A DNA stretch of 64,000 nt from Larkinella rosea (lineage in GTDB: Bacteria; Bacteroidota; Bacteroidia; Cytophagales; Spirosomataceae). A model generated the notes under the pieces. That model had not been told where the DNA came from. It saw only the letters and a program-made list of their open reading frames with translations, and did not search any database. The stretch spans positions 248,001 to 312,000 of the forward strand of contig NZ_RQJO01000016.1 of NCBI RefSeq assembly GCF_003858635.1. Reading direction: 5' to 3'. Within the stretch, counting starts at the first letter, position 1. Every line of letters starts with the position of its first letter. Made by a program: the position numbers and the translations under genes. Positions 45,031-53,467 of this stretch are shown here, piece by piece.

Positions 45031-48000
45031 TTGCCTGTTCATATACCGTCGTTCGTTCGAATTTTTGTCTTTCTGCTGAGTCTGCTGACCCCATCGGATT
45101 GGCTTTTGGCGCAATCTTTTCGCCTGCCCCAACCCGGAGTGATTACTGATCGCCAGGGATTGCCCCAGGCCTTTGTGCCTTCTATTCTTCAGGATAAACA
45201 GGGCTTCATCTGGGTCGCCACCCGCGATGGACTCTGCCGCTACGATGGGCAACGGTTCAAAGTTTTCCAGCCCGATCCCGACGGGCGACCATCGCTCTCC
45301 TTTGCCGGACTGAATCAAATCGAGCTGGACCACCACGGGAAAATCTGGATCGTTTCTGAACAGGGCGATATCGACCAATTCGATCCCCGAAGCGAAACAT
45401 TTGTCAATCTGTCCCGGCAAGCTGCCTTTCGCCGGCTTACAAAAATTAAAATAGCCTATTCGTTGCGGACCGATCGACAGGATCGGCTTTGGCTGATATC
45501 GCTTGGCGATGGCGTCATTTGTTGGGATCTTAAAAAAAACAAGGGCCAGTGGTTTCGCCACCAGCCTGATCAGCCCGGATCACTTCGTAGTAATTACGTA
45601 ACGGATGTGGTAGAAGCAGCCGATGGGCAAATCTGGCTAGCTACGGCAAAGGGGCTGAATCGGTTCGACGAAGCCACGCGCAGCTTTGTTGACCTGCAAC
45701 ACCAACCCGGAAATCCTCAATCGCTGCCCGAGGATACGGTTTACCGGGTCTATAGCCGGCCAACCGGAGAGATTATGGCCCTATCCCGACGGTATCTGAC
45801 GTTGCTTCAGCCCCGGACGGGCCAGTTACGCTCGTACCGCATGCCCGCCCAGGGAAACCACGTGGATGGTCACAGGATAACCATGGACCGGCAGGGAGCC
45901 GTCTACTTCGACCAGTTTAACACCCTGTTTCGGTTTACCGACCAGCAAGGGGTCCAGGTCTTGGGCCGCTGGAATCAGCTGAACGACGGGTGTAGCAGTT
46001 TGTTCGTCGATTGCACGAATGTATTATGGATCGGTACCGCCGGTTCGGGCATCCGCACCTACAATCTGCAACCCTTGCCTTTCCAGACGCGCCGGTATAG
46101 CCGTAATTTTTACCAGGACCTACTCACGAACGACTCGCTGGGTTTGCCACCCGTTTGGCGGGTGATCAAGGCGACACTGAGTGGCCTGAGCAGCTATAAT
46201 TTTCGCTCCGCCTTCGATTCTTCGGGCCGGTTCTGGTTTAATGTGGGCACGTCGGATCTCTACCGCCTGGATCGTAAAACCCGTCAGGCCGAGCGGTTGC
46301 CGCTACCTGTTACCTTTCGCTGGAATGCCCCCGGGTACATTCCCTGTCCGCTGACGACCGACCCCCAGGGGCGCGTTTGGGCGGTTTATGACACCACGGC
46401 GTATTGGTTCGATGAGCTGAAACAACATTGGACGGCTTTCCCATACCCCATTTCCGGTCAAAGCACAAATCCCATTACGGAACTTGTGGTGGATAACCAG
46501 TTTCTCTGGCTGGCCAGCCGGTCAGGTGGACTTTGGCGGATGAACCGCCGGAACGGCCAGCTGCACCAATTTGTCAACCGGCCGGGCGATCGGGCTTCCC
46601 TCAGTAGCAACTCACTCTACAGTATTTCGGCCGACCCCGACGATCCCAATCGCCTATGGATCGGGACCTTTGGCAATGGGCTTTGTCTCTTCGATAAAAA
46701 AACCGGTCGGGTCCTCCGGTTTACCAAATCCAATGGCCTGCCCAACAACGTAGTGTACTCGGTGAAAGCGGATCGGCAGGGGTATCTGTGGATGGGAACC
46801 AATAAAGGACTCTGCCGGATGAACCGCCGGACCTTCAGGACTGAGACCTTTACGCGGGATGACGGCATCATGGCCGATGAGTTCAATAGCTACCACTACG
46901 TCCAGTTTCCGGATGGGAAAATCCTGATGGGCGGACTGGAAGGCTTCACCAGGTTTGATCCCCGGCAGATCGGTCAGGATGCATTTGAACCCGTCGTTGA
47001 GCTGACCGAACTGCAAATCAACAACCAGATCATTCAGCCGGATATTCCGGGAATGGTTGATCCCGATACCGCTTCTGCCGCAAACCGATCGATACTCGGT
47101 ACGTTACCCATACAGGCCACGAATCAACTTACGTTGGCCTATAATCAGAACTACCTCACGGTTCAGTTTGCCGCCCTGCAATTCAATCAGCCGGGCAAAA
47201 ACCGGTATCGCTACCGGTTAAAAGGACTGGAAACCGACTGGAAACAGGTTGACAGACCCGAAGCCATTTATACCAACCTGCCCGCGGGCGATTACGTATT
47301 GTTGCTGAATGCGTCCAACACTTCGGGTCGGTGGAGTCGCCATGTTCGTATGCTGGCTATTACGATTTTGCCACCGTTCTGGGAAACCTGGTGGGCTTTT
47401 GGTCTGTATTTTCTACTGGGTCTGGGCGTTGTCCTGGGCCTGCTGCAAATCTACCTGAATCGGCTGCGATTAAATCAGGCTATTGAACTGCGGCAGAAGG
47501 AATCCGAACAGCTGCGGGCCGTCGATGCGATTAAAACCAACTTCTTTACTAACATCACCCACGAGTTTCGCACGCCGTTGACGCTGATCCTGGGGCCGAC
47601 CGAACAGCTGATGAGCCAAGAAACGGAGCCTAAAAACCGTCGACGTTTATTGCAAACCATTGAACAGAATGCCCATCAACTCTTACGGCTGATCAATCAA
47701 CTCCTGGATCTATCCAAGCTGGAAGCGAGTGTCATGTCCATTCACGAGTCCAGAGGGAACCTGACGGAATTCATCCGGCACTGGTTGCAACCCCTTCGTG
47801 ATCAGGCCACGAGCCAGGGATTGAGCCTGGTATTCCGTTCTGAAGTCACGGGAGAGTATTGGTTCGATGCCGAAAAGCTCGAACGCATTGTCTATAATCT
47901 GACGGCCAACGCCCTGAAATTTACGAAAAACGGTTCCATTCAGGTGTCGTTAGAAACCGCTTCGGGGCATATCCGACTAACTGTTGCCGATACAGGCATG

Positions 48001-49119
48001 GGCATTTCAGCCGAGCATCTTCCTCATATTTTCGACCGCTTTTATCAAGTCGGGCCGCAATCGGTCGGGCCGCGATCGGTTGGTGATGCGCGGTTCCCCG
48101 CTGGGACAGGCCGACCGGGCTCGGTTGATCAGTCCAATCCGGCCACGCCCCCGGGCACGGGAATCGGTCTGGCGCTCGTTCATGAATTGGTACAATTGCA
48201 GGGCGGGCAAATTTCCGTCGAGAGCCTGGTAGACCAGGGCACCACGTTTGTGGTTGAGTTACCTTACCGACAGGCAGATTCGGTAGCCGTTATGCCGGAA
48301 GTGGTTATCCCGGCGAGCCGGGAAGTCACCACTCCGGTCTGGACTGCTTTAGACGAATCCAATGAATCCCGGGTGCTGATCGTGGAAGATAATGACGAAC
48401 TGGCTCAGTTTATTGCCAACAGCCTGCCCCTGCACTACCGCATTCGCAAAGCCGTCAACGGACTCGATGGGCTGGAGCAAGCCCTGGAGTACCTGCCGGA
48501 CCTGATTATATCGGATGTGATGATGCCGGGGATGGATGGTTTTACCCTCTGCGACCGGCTGAAAACCGACCTGCGGACCAGTCATATCCCGGTTATTCTG
48601 CTGACGGCCAAAGCCTCCGTCGACAGTCGGATCGAGGGCTTGTCACAGGGGGCGGATGATTACCTGACCAAACCGTTTCAGGTGTCCGAACTCCAGCTTC
48701 GGGTGCGCAACCAGCTGGTAAGCAAACAACGGCAGCGTGAGTGGGTGCGGGCCAGTCTGGCCAATCCAAATCCGTCGGATTCCCGTCCGGCCACAGAGCC
48801 GGCAGATCCTTTTCTGAACCGGTTGTATGAGTTGCTGGAATCGAATCTGAGTGACCCCCGGTTTGGCATTGAGCAGATGATGCTGGAACTGGGCCTGAGC
48901 CGAACCAGCCTGTTTCGGAAGGTAAAAGCGTTGACCGATCTGTCGGCGAATGATCTGTTGCGAAATTACCGGCTCAAACGGGCCGCCCAACTATTGCGAA
49001 CCGGGCAGAGTGTCAATCAAACAGCCTATGAAGTTGGTTTTGAGAGTCCCGCTTACTTCAGCAAATGTTTCCGGGAACTCTATCAGCTTACCCCCAGCGA
49101 ATTTGCCGCACAGCCCTAA
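45031..49119 (+). CDS. Hybrid two-component system regulator (HTCS), copy 1
   Basis: A 1362-residue one-protein sensor-regulator. After a signal sequence (IFVFLLSLLTPSDWLLAQS) come two-component propeller repeats forming a periplasmic sensor (VITDRQGLPQAFVPSILQDK, GFIWVATRDGLCRYDG, LWIGTFGNGLCLFDKKTGRV), a Y_Y_Y domain, and one membrane helix near 786-806. The kinase has its histidine in NITHEFRTPLTLI (H844), then an ATP-binding domain (GTGIGLALVHELV). A receiver domain follows (DLIISDVMMPGMDG, D1162), and last an AraC-type double helix-turn-helix ending LYQLTPSEFAAQP. No ATG is suitable, so the TTG at 45031 is the start. It is divergent from the surface-protein gene. Its DNA-binding part is a good candidate to bind the 21-bp repeats around it. 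Confidence 0.93.
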   Translation: MPVHIPSFVRIFVFLLSLLTPSDWLLAQSFRLPQPGVITDRQGLPQAFVPSILQDKQGFIWVATRDGLCRYDGQRFKVFQPDPDGRPSLSFAGLNQIELDHHGKIWIVSEQGDIDQFDPRSETFVNLSRQAAFRRLTKIKIAYSLRTDRQDRLWLISLGDGVICWDLKKNKGQWFRHQPDQPGSLRSNYVTDVVEAADGQIWLATAKGLNRFDEATRSFVDLQHQPGNPQSLPEDTVYRVYSRPTGEIMALSRRYLTLLQPRTGQLRSYRMPAQGNHVDGHRITMDRQGAVYFDQFNTLFRFTDQQGVQVLGRWNQLNDGCSSLFVDCTNVLWIGTAGSGIRTYNLQPLPFQTRRYSRNFYQDLLTNDSLGLPPVWRVIKATLSGLSSYNFRSAFDSSGRFWFNVGTSDLYRLDRKTRQAERLPLPVTFRWNAPGYIPCPLTTDPQGRVWAVYDTTAYWFDELKQHWTAFPYPISGQSTNPITELVVDNQFLWLASRSGGLWRMNRRNGQLHQFVNRPGDRASLSSNSLYSISADPDDPNRLWIGTFGNGLCLFDKKTGRVLRFTKSNGLPNNVVYSVKADRQGYLWMGTNKGLCRMNRRTFRTETFTRDDGIMADEFNSYHYVQFPDGKILMGGLEGFTRFDPRQIGQDAFEPVVELTELQINNQIIQPDIPGMVDPDTASAANRSILGTLPIQATNQLTLAYNQNYLTVQFAALQFNQPGKNRYRYRLKGLETDWKQVDRPEAIYTNLPAGDYVLLLNASNTSGRWSRHVRMLAITILPPFWETWWAFGLYFLLGLGVVLGLLQIYLNRLRLNQAIELRQKESEQLRAVDAIKTNFFTNITHEFRTPLTLILGPTEQLMSQETEPKNRRRLLQTIEQNAHQLLRLINQLLDLSKLEASVMSIHESRGNLTEFIRHWLQPLRDQATSQGLSLVFRSEVTGEYWFDAEKLERIVYNLTANALKFTKNGSIQVSLETASGHIRLTVADTGMGISAEHLPHIFDRFYQVGPQSVGPRSVGDARFPAGTGRPGSVDQSNPATPPGTGIGLALVHELVQLQGGQISVESLVDQGTTFVVELPYRQADSVAVMPEVVIPASREVTTPVWTALDESNESRVLIVEDNDELAQFIANSLPLHYRIRKAVNGLDGLEQALEYLPDLIISDVMMPGMDGFTLCDRLKTDLRTSHIPVILLTAKASVDSRIEGLSQGADDYLTKPFQVSELQLRVRNQLVSKQRQREWVRASLANPNPSDSRPATEPADPFLNRLYELLESNLSDPRFGIEQMMLELGLSRTSLFRKVKALTDLSANDLLRNYRLKRAAQLLRTGQSVNQTAYEVGFESPAYFSKCFRELYQLTPSEFAAQP

Positions 49120-49177
49120 TCATCTTTCCCGCCTATTTTAGCCCTGTAACTACCACCCATTTGCCACTTTTCATCGC

Positions 49178-49246
49178 AATTGGAACAGGCGTTATGTTAT
49201 TTGGAACAGGCGTTATCGTACGTTTCTGTTTCTTCCCCTAGGTTTG
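49178..49246 (+). promoter_or_regulatory. 21-bp direct-repeat operator and -7 box, small-protein gene
   Basis: Two 21-bp units abut at 49178-49198 and 49199-49219 and match at 18 of 21 positions; both contain TTGGAACAGGCGTTAT. After 19 nt comes TAGGTTTG (49239-49246), an exact TAnnTTTG -7 element followed by TGA. The start codon at 49279 is 32 bp further. This is the best-preserved of the four sites. Confidence 0.75.
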
Positions 49247-49278
49247 TGACCGACTCTCTACCCTAACTTTCTACTGCC

Positions 49279-49530
49279 ATGACCCTTCATTTTACCCTTC
49301 AGGCTTCCGATCTTCCCTGTGTTTGTAGTGCAGAATTTGAAACACTCATGGACGTATTGAATAGCTTTATTTCCATTGGCAACGTTCTGGTATCCGCTTT
49401 CCTGATGGATGATGATGGCACTCGCATTGACTTACCCGTAAAGGCTTTTGATGGTTTACCCATAGCCGGTTGCATGCAAAATTTGACAATCAACTATCAA
49501 TACCTGCTCAATACGAAAAGCCGGGCCTAG
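49279..49530 (+). CDS. Small protein of unknown function (83 aa)
   Basis: An 83-residue protein beginning MTLHFTLQASDLPCVCSAEF with an ATG placed 32 bp after a strong promoter-like element. It has no signal peptide, no membrane segment, three cysteines (two in CVC) and an acidic DDDG turn. I do not recognise the family. The next gene, 59 bp downstream, is an internally deleted cysteine-synthase gene; the two look co-transcribed. Promoter structure argues that this is a real gene. Confidence 0.55.
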   Translation: MTLHFTLQASDLPCVCSAEFETLMDVLNSFISIGNVLVSAFLMDDDGTRIDLPVKAFDGLPIAGCMQNLTINYQYLLNTKSRA

Positions 49531-49589
49531 GAGGTCCGTTTACCTGTCCAATTTTTTACGTTGTCCCGTCCAAATAAATCTCCCCTCAC

Positions 49590-49958
49590 ATGATTTTAGC
49601 ACCAGAAACAACCCTGACAGCCGATGTCGAGGATAAGCTAGAACAACTTTGGAAGTTGGTTGGCAACACGCCCATGCTGGAATTATACTATACGGATCAG
49701 GGACAGCCCCGTTCACTTTACGTAACATGTGAGCATTACAACCTGACCGGCAGCATGAAAGACCGCATCAAGTTACAACGGAAAATGGGTCCCAAAGCCC
49801 GGGTGGTAACTGTTTTGTGTGACAGCCATAAAAAATACCTGAGCACGGACCCGGTTCGGCAGGAACCGATCAAACCGGGCTATGTCGCCCCCGGTATTGA
49901 GTTCACGAAATATCGGTCTATCAGCTGTTTATCGGTTAGCCTGTCCAGTGAGCTTTAA
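49590..49958 (+). pseudogene. Internally deleted cysteine-synthase-family gene
   Basis: The 122-residue frame joins the two ends of a PLP-dependent cysteine-synthase-like protein. Residues 1-60 give the N-terminus with LWKLVGNTPMLEL and the PLP lysine segment NLTGSMKDR (K57). Residues ~61-115 give the extreme C-terminus (KLQRKMGPKARVVTVLCDSH, then KKYLST). Around 200 residues of the core, including the phosphate-binding GNTG loop, are missing at about 49770, yet the frame is kept. A normal member has roughly 320-340 residues. It cannot be a working synthase. It could be a decaying gene or a short protein with another role, as it lies behind the 21-bp operator. Confidence 0.75.
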
Positions 49959-50128
49959 GGGTTGTTCCATTGATCGATAGTATTCCGCACCATACTAGGC
50001 CGATCGGCGAAGCTTACCCATAAGATTCCTTACCCGATTATAATCAGCACTTCCATCTGATTTCTATGGACGGCAAACACAGAATTTTAACCTTAAAATT
50101 GGATCCTGTTTAAAGGCATGTAGAGTCT

Positions 50129-50960
50129 TTTTTGAACGGACCCGCTGACCCGAATTGGGCACAATTTCTCTTTTCAGACATAATAGGGTCAAAAAGCTAT
50201 GATTTGCGAATCGGGTCCGATGCCCTTTCTCCCCTTTCCGATGAAAGAAAACCGCCAGTCCAGCAAAACTTCACGGGACTGTCGGTTCATTTCCATTTAT
50301 TCGAGTTCAGTCAGAAAGCGGATTTCACCGCTTGAGCACCTCAGGGTTTAAGCACCTTCAGAGTAACGGATTGTTGACCGCTGCTAACCCGCAGCACCAG
50401 CAGACCCGAAGCCACAGAACCCACACTCAGCGTCTGGCGCTCCACCGCACCCGCCTGCTCGATCTGACACTCCTTCACCCGCCGACCACTCAGATCCGTC
50501 AGCTGTAGGCCTAGCGGCTGTCCTTCCACGCCCCGCACCTCAACGACCAGCTGATCACGGATTGGATTGCCCAGCACCGTCACCTGAAGCGGTGAACCGG
50601 TTTCGGCCGATAGCCGTGCCGGGGCACATTGATACGCCCTGGGCGAGCCTTTCAACTCGTAGGTACTGCCGAGCACCCGAGCCCGGACGACTGTCCCGTT
50701 GGTCACACTCCCCGGCGGGCTGAAATTGTAGGCATGTGATCCGTTGCCTTTTCCGGCGTCTTTCAAATCGGGGCGGTAAATATTGGCCACGGTACTGCCC
50801 AATACCGTTCCCGGACCATCCAGATAAAATTCGACCGTCAGTGGCGTGTTGGGCTTTTTGCGATCCCACACCCAGCCGCGGATGCCGCCACAATCCAGTT
50901 TATCCAGATAGCCCTCAAAATCCCCGGTGACGGTGGTGGTGGAGGCCGGGTTGACCGTCA
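50129..50960. repeat. 832-bp near-identical direct repeat, copy B
   Basis: Counterpart of 40445-41276. Differences noted lie in the terminator stem, two noncoding sites just before the stop, and two codons near 50880-50893. It covers the same downstream noncoding stretch and the same C-terminal domains, here in the leucine-rich-repeat protein gene. Confidence 0.9.
50244..50287 (-). terminator. Intrinsic terminator of the LRR surface protein gene
   Basis: AACCGCCAGTCC (50249-50260) pairs with GGACTGTCGGTT (50276-50287) with one mismatch, and the minus strand continues TTTTCTTT. It is the duplicate of the terminator at 40561; the stem is lengthened by two G-C pairs at the loop and broken by one change. 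Confidence 0.75.
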
Positions 50961-53349
50961 GCGGAAAGCTCACTGAGTTGGTCAGCACCCCATCGCTGGC
51001 CGAGTAAGCCAGCACAAATGTGCCCGCAACGGTGGGGGTTCCCGAGATCAACCGGCTGGTCATGTTAATCGACAAACCGTCGGGCAAACCGCTTAGGGTG
51101 TAAGTCAACGGCTGTCCTTCGGGATCAGTGAAGGCGACCAGGGTACCGGAGAAGGGCACTCCAACCTGAGCAGCTAGAGGAGCGATCAACACGGTAGGCG
51201 AAGGTGGAACCGGGGCTTTATTGCTGGGCGTTCCGGTACCCTGACAGATCAGTGATTTGGGCGAATCTTTCAGAATAAAGCTGCTGCCACTGACGCGGGC
51301 GGAGAGGTTGTGAGCCAGTCCGTCCTTGATCAGATCGGGGATGGCATAGCTGAAGGCGTGTTTGCCGTTGCCCTTGCCCGCCGTTTGCAAATCCTGCCGG
51401 AACACATCGGCTAGAAACGACGCGATGACGGTAGGTCCGTCGAGAATATCGACCGAAACCGGAGTATTCACTTTGTTGCGATCCCAGGCCCAGCCCCGAA
51501 ACGTGCTGCAATCCGCCCCATTGACAAAACCGTCGAAGCTGCCGCTGACCAGTGGTGGACTGATGGTGACGGTCGTGCTGCCGGGCGGTGAAGCACAACG
51601 GCCCGTCGTGCAGGTTGCCGAGTAGACGATCGATGTGACTATCGCGGTGGGAACACTGATGACCGAGCCGCTTCCCGTCTGACCATTACTGCCCTTCCAA
51701 TCGACCGTGCCGCCGTCACAGCCCGTGATGTTCGCCGTTACAAAGGGCGTATTTTGCAGGATGGGTAGGGTAGCGGCTACACTGAGTACCGGAGCTGCCG
51801 GGCCGGGGCTGACTGTCAGGTTGAAGGCTGTGGAAGTCAGGCTGCTGACCAAACTACTGACCACCACCACGTAGGAACCTGCACTGGCCGTGGTGGTGGC
51901 GGGTAGGGTGAGCGTAGCCGAGGTCTGCCCACTGACTACTCCGCCATCCTTATACCACTGATAGCCTCGAATATCTCCGATAGCACTGACGGAGACGGCC
52001 ACGGCTGAGCCTGCGCAAACGGTCGAAGAACTGGTCGGCTGCTGGGTGATGGATAGGCAATTGGCCTGAACATCGTCGACTGAGTTGCAACCAGGAGCGT
52101 TGTTCGAGATGGTCACTTCGCCCGGCGGAGAGGCTAAATAGCGGCAGATGGCATCGATAGCGCATTCGCTCAGTTGGGGGTTGTCTTTGATGGTTAAATT
52201 GAGCTCAATGCGGGTTAGACTACTCAGTCCTTTCAGACTGTTCAAAGCAGCGTTGCTCTCTAAAGATAGGTTCCCTGTTACAGTTGTCACCCGGTCGAGT
52301 CCTGCCAGACTGCTCAGTTTGGGATTTCTATCCATTCCTATTCTCCGGAGGGTGGTGAGCTTGCTCAGGGCGGCCAGGCTAACCAGGTTATCGTTTTTAG
52401 TGATATAAAGATCACCCTGGAAATCCACCAGGTTGTCCAGCCCCGTCAGGTTGGTGAGTCCGGGACTGTTGTCGATAGTTATTGAATAGATTACAGAAAC
52501 TGGATCCATATCCATACGGGTCAATTTGCTCAGCGCGCTGAGGCTGGTGAGCCTCTCGTTGCTCGTGATTAACAGGCTTCCTTTGGTGAGAGTGGTAATA
52601 TTATCGAGACCAGTCAGGCTGATGAGCTGAGGATTGTTAACAACACCCAGACCGCCAAGGCTGGTGAGTTTGCTCAGGGCAGTCAGGTTATTGAGAACAT
52701 CATTGCTACTAATGGTCAGGTATTCGGTAACCGTGCTCAGGTTTTCCAGCCCCGTCAGGCTACTGAGCTTCGGATTATAACTAATATCCAGCGACTTAAG
52801 GCTTTTCAACTTTTCCAGGGCGGTCAGGCTATTTAATAAATCATTATTATCAATTCCAAGGTATCCCCCAACAGCCGTGAGGTTGTCCAGCCCCGTTAGA
52901 TTGGTGAGTTGAGGATTGGCTGTGATTCTCGCCACGCCTTCAATGCGAATCAACTTACCCAGGCCCGTCAGGCTCTTGAGTGAAGCATTTCCCAGAATAA
53001 AAAAATCCCCCCCGACGGCCGTGAGGTTGTCCAGCCCGGTCAGGTTGACCAGGCCCGGTGTTTCACCTATACTCAGATACCCTCCGATGCTTTGCAAACC
53101 ACTCAGTGCGCTCAGGCTGCTGACATCATCACCAAAAATGTTTAATGAACCCGGCAAATTGGTGCACCCGGCCGGAAATGCATCGATCTTTTCCTGGGAA
53201 CTTAATACTACATCCCCCGTTGGACACTGAGCGTAGGCCATTGTGAGCAGTCCACAATAAAAAAGCAGGAGCAACAGCAGCCTGCGGCCCCTGACTGATT
53301 GCCTGAACGATTGGGCCGATAAACTGCCTGGAAGTAGAAAAGAGTTCAT
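50341..53349 (-). CDS. T9SS-secreted leucine-rich-repeat surface protein
   Basis: A 1002-residue secreted protein. The start is ATG 53349 (MNSFLLPGSLSAQSFRQSVR, then a leucine-rich signal segment ending AYAQ). Residues ~40-420 are receptor-L/LRR-like repeats (LTGLDNLTAVGGYLGIDNND, SLTALEKLKSLKSLDISYNP). An Ig-like domain follows, then an ADCSTFRGWAWDR/AGKGNGKHA domain, an He_PIG Ig domain, a second GWVWDR/AGKGNG domain and a type A sorting signal. From the first GW-WDR domain on, it matches the 1309-residue protein at 40657, and the last part is almost identical. A binding or adhesion function at the cell surface is likely. A 21-bp-repeat promoter lies 55 bp upstream. Confidence 0.85.
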   Translation of the reverse strand: MNSFLLPGSLSAQSFRQSVRGRRLLLLLLFYCGLLTMAYAQCPTGDVVLSSQEKIDAFPAGCTNLPGSLNIFGDDVSSLSALSGLQSIGGYLSIGETPGLVNLTGLDNLTAVGGDFFILGNASLKSLTGLGKLIRIEGVARITANPQLTNLTGLDNLTAVGGYLGIDNNDLLNSLTALEKLKSLKSLDISYNPKLSSLTGLENLSTVTEYLTISSNDVLNNLTALSKLTSLGGLGVVNNPQLISLTGLDNITTLTKGSLLITSNERLTSLSALSKLTRMDMDPVSVIYSITIDNSPGLTNLTGLDNLVDFQGDLYITKNDNLVSLAALSKLTTLRRIGMDRNPKLSSLAGLDRVTTVTGNLSLESNAALNSLKGLSSLTRIELNLTIKDNPQLSECAIDAICRYLASPPGEVTISNNAPGCNSVDDVQANCLSITQQPTSSSTVCAGSAVAVSVSAIGDIRGYQWYKDGGVVSGQTSATLTLPATTTASAGSYVVVVSSLVSSLTSTAFNLTVSPGPAAPVLSVAATLPILQNTPFVTANITGCDGGTVDWKGSNGQTGSGSVISVPTAIVTSIVYSATCTTGRCASPPGSTTVTISPPLVSGSFDGFVNGADCSTFRGWAWDRNKVNTPVSVDILDGPTVIASFLADVFRQDLQTAGKGNGKHAFSYAIPDLIKDGLAHNLSARVSGSSFILKDSPKSLICQGTGTPSNKAPVPPSPTVLIAPLAAQVGVPFSGTLVAFTDPEGQPLTYTLSGLPDGLSINMTSRLISGTPTVAGTFVLAYSASDGVLTNSVSFPLTVNPASTTTVTGDFEGYLDKLDCGGIRGWVWDRKKPNTPLTVEFYLDGPGTVLGSTVANIYRPDLKDAGKGNGSHAYNFSPPGSVTNGTVVRARVLGSTYELKGSPRAYQCAPARLSAETGSPLQVTVLGNPIRDQLVVEVRGVEGQPLGLQLTDLSGRRVKECQIEQAGAVERQTLSVGSVASGLLVLRVSSGQQSVTLKVLKP

Positions 53350-53375
53350 AAGCGAATGGATTAGGTATGTGTTCA

Positions 53376-53445
53376 CAAATGTGGGCTGAACCGGCCCGAC
53401 AGGACTATAAAAAATGTTCCAAATACTATCAAAAATGGGTCAGCA
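53376..53445 (-). promoter_or_regulatory. 21-bp direct-repeat operator and -7 box, LRR gene
   Basis: Minus strand: units at 53425-53445 and 53404-53424 abut and match at 14 of 21 positions, both ending CATTTTT-N-ATAGT. Twenty nt later is CACATTTG followed by TGA (53383-53376), matching nnTTTG. The start codon is 27 bp further. Geometry is the same as at the other three sites. Confidence 0.65.
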
Positions 53446-53467
53446 GGCCATTAATGAGGAAATTGAC

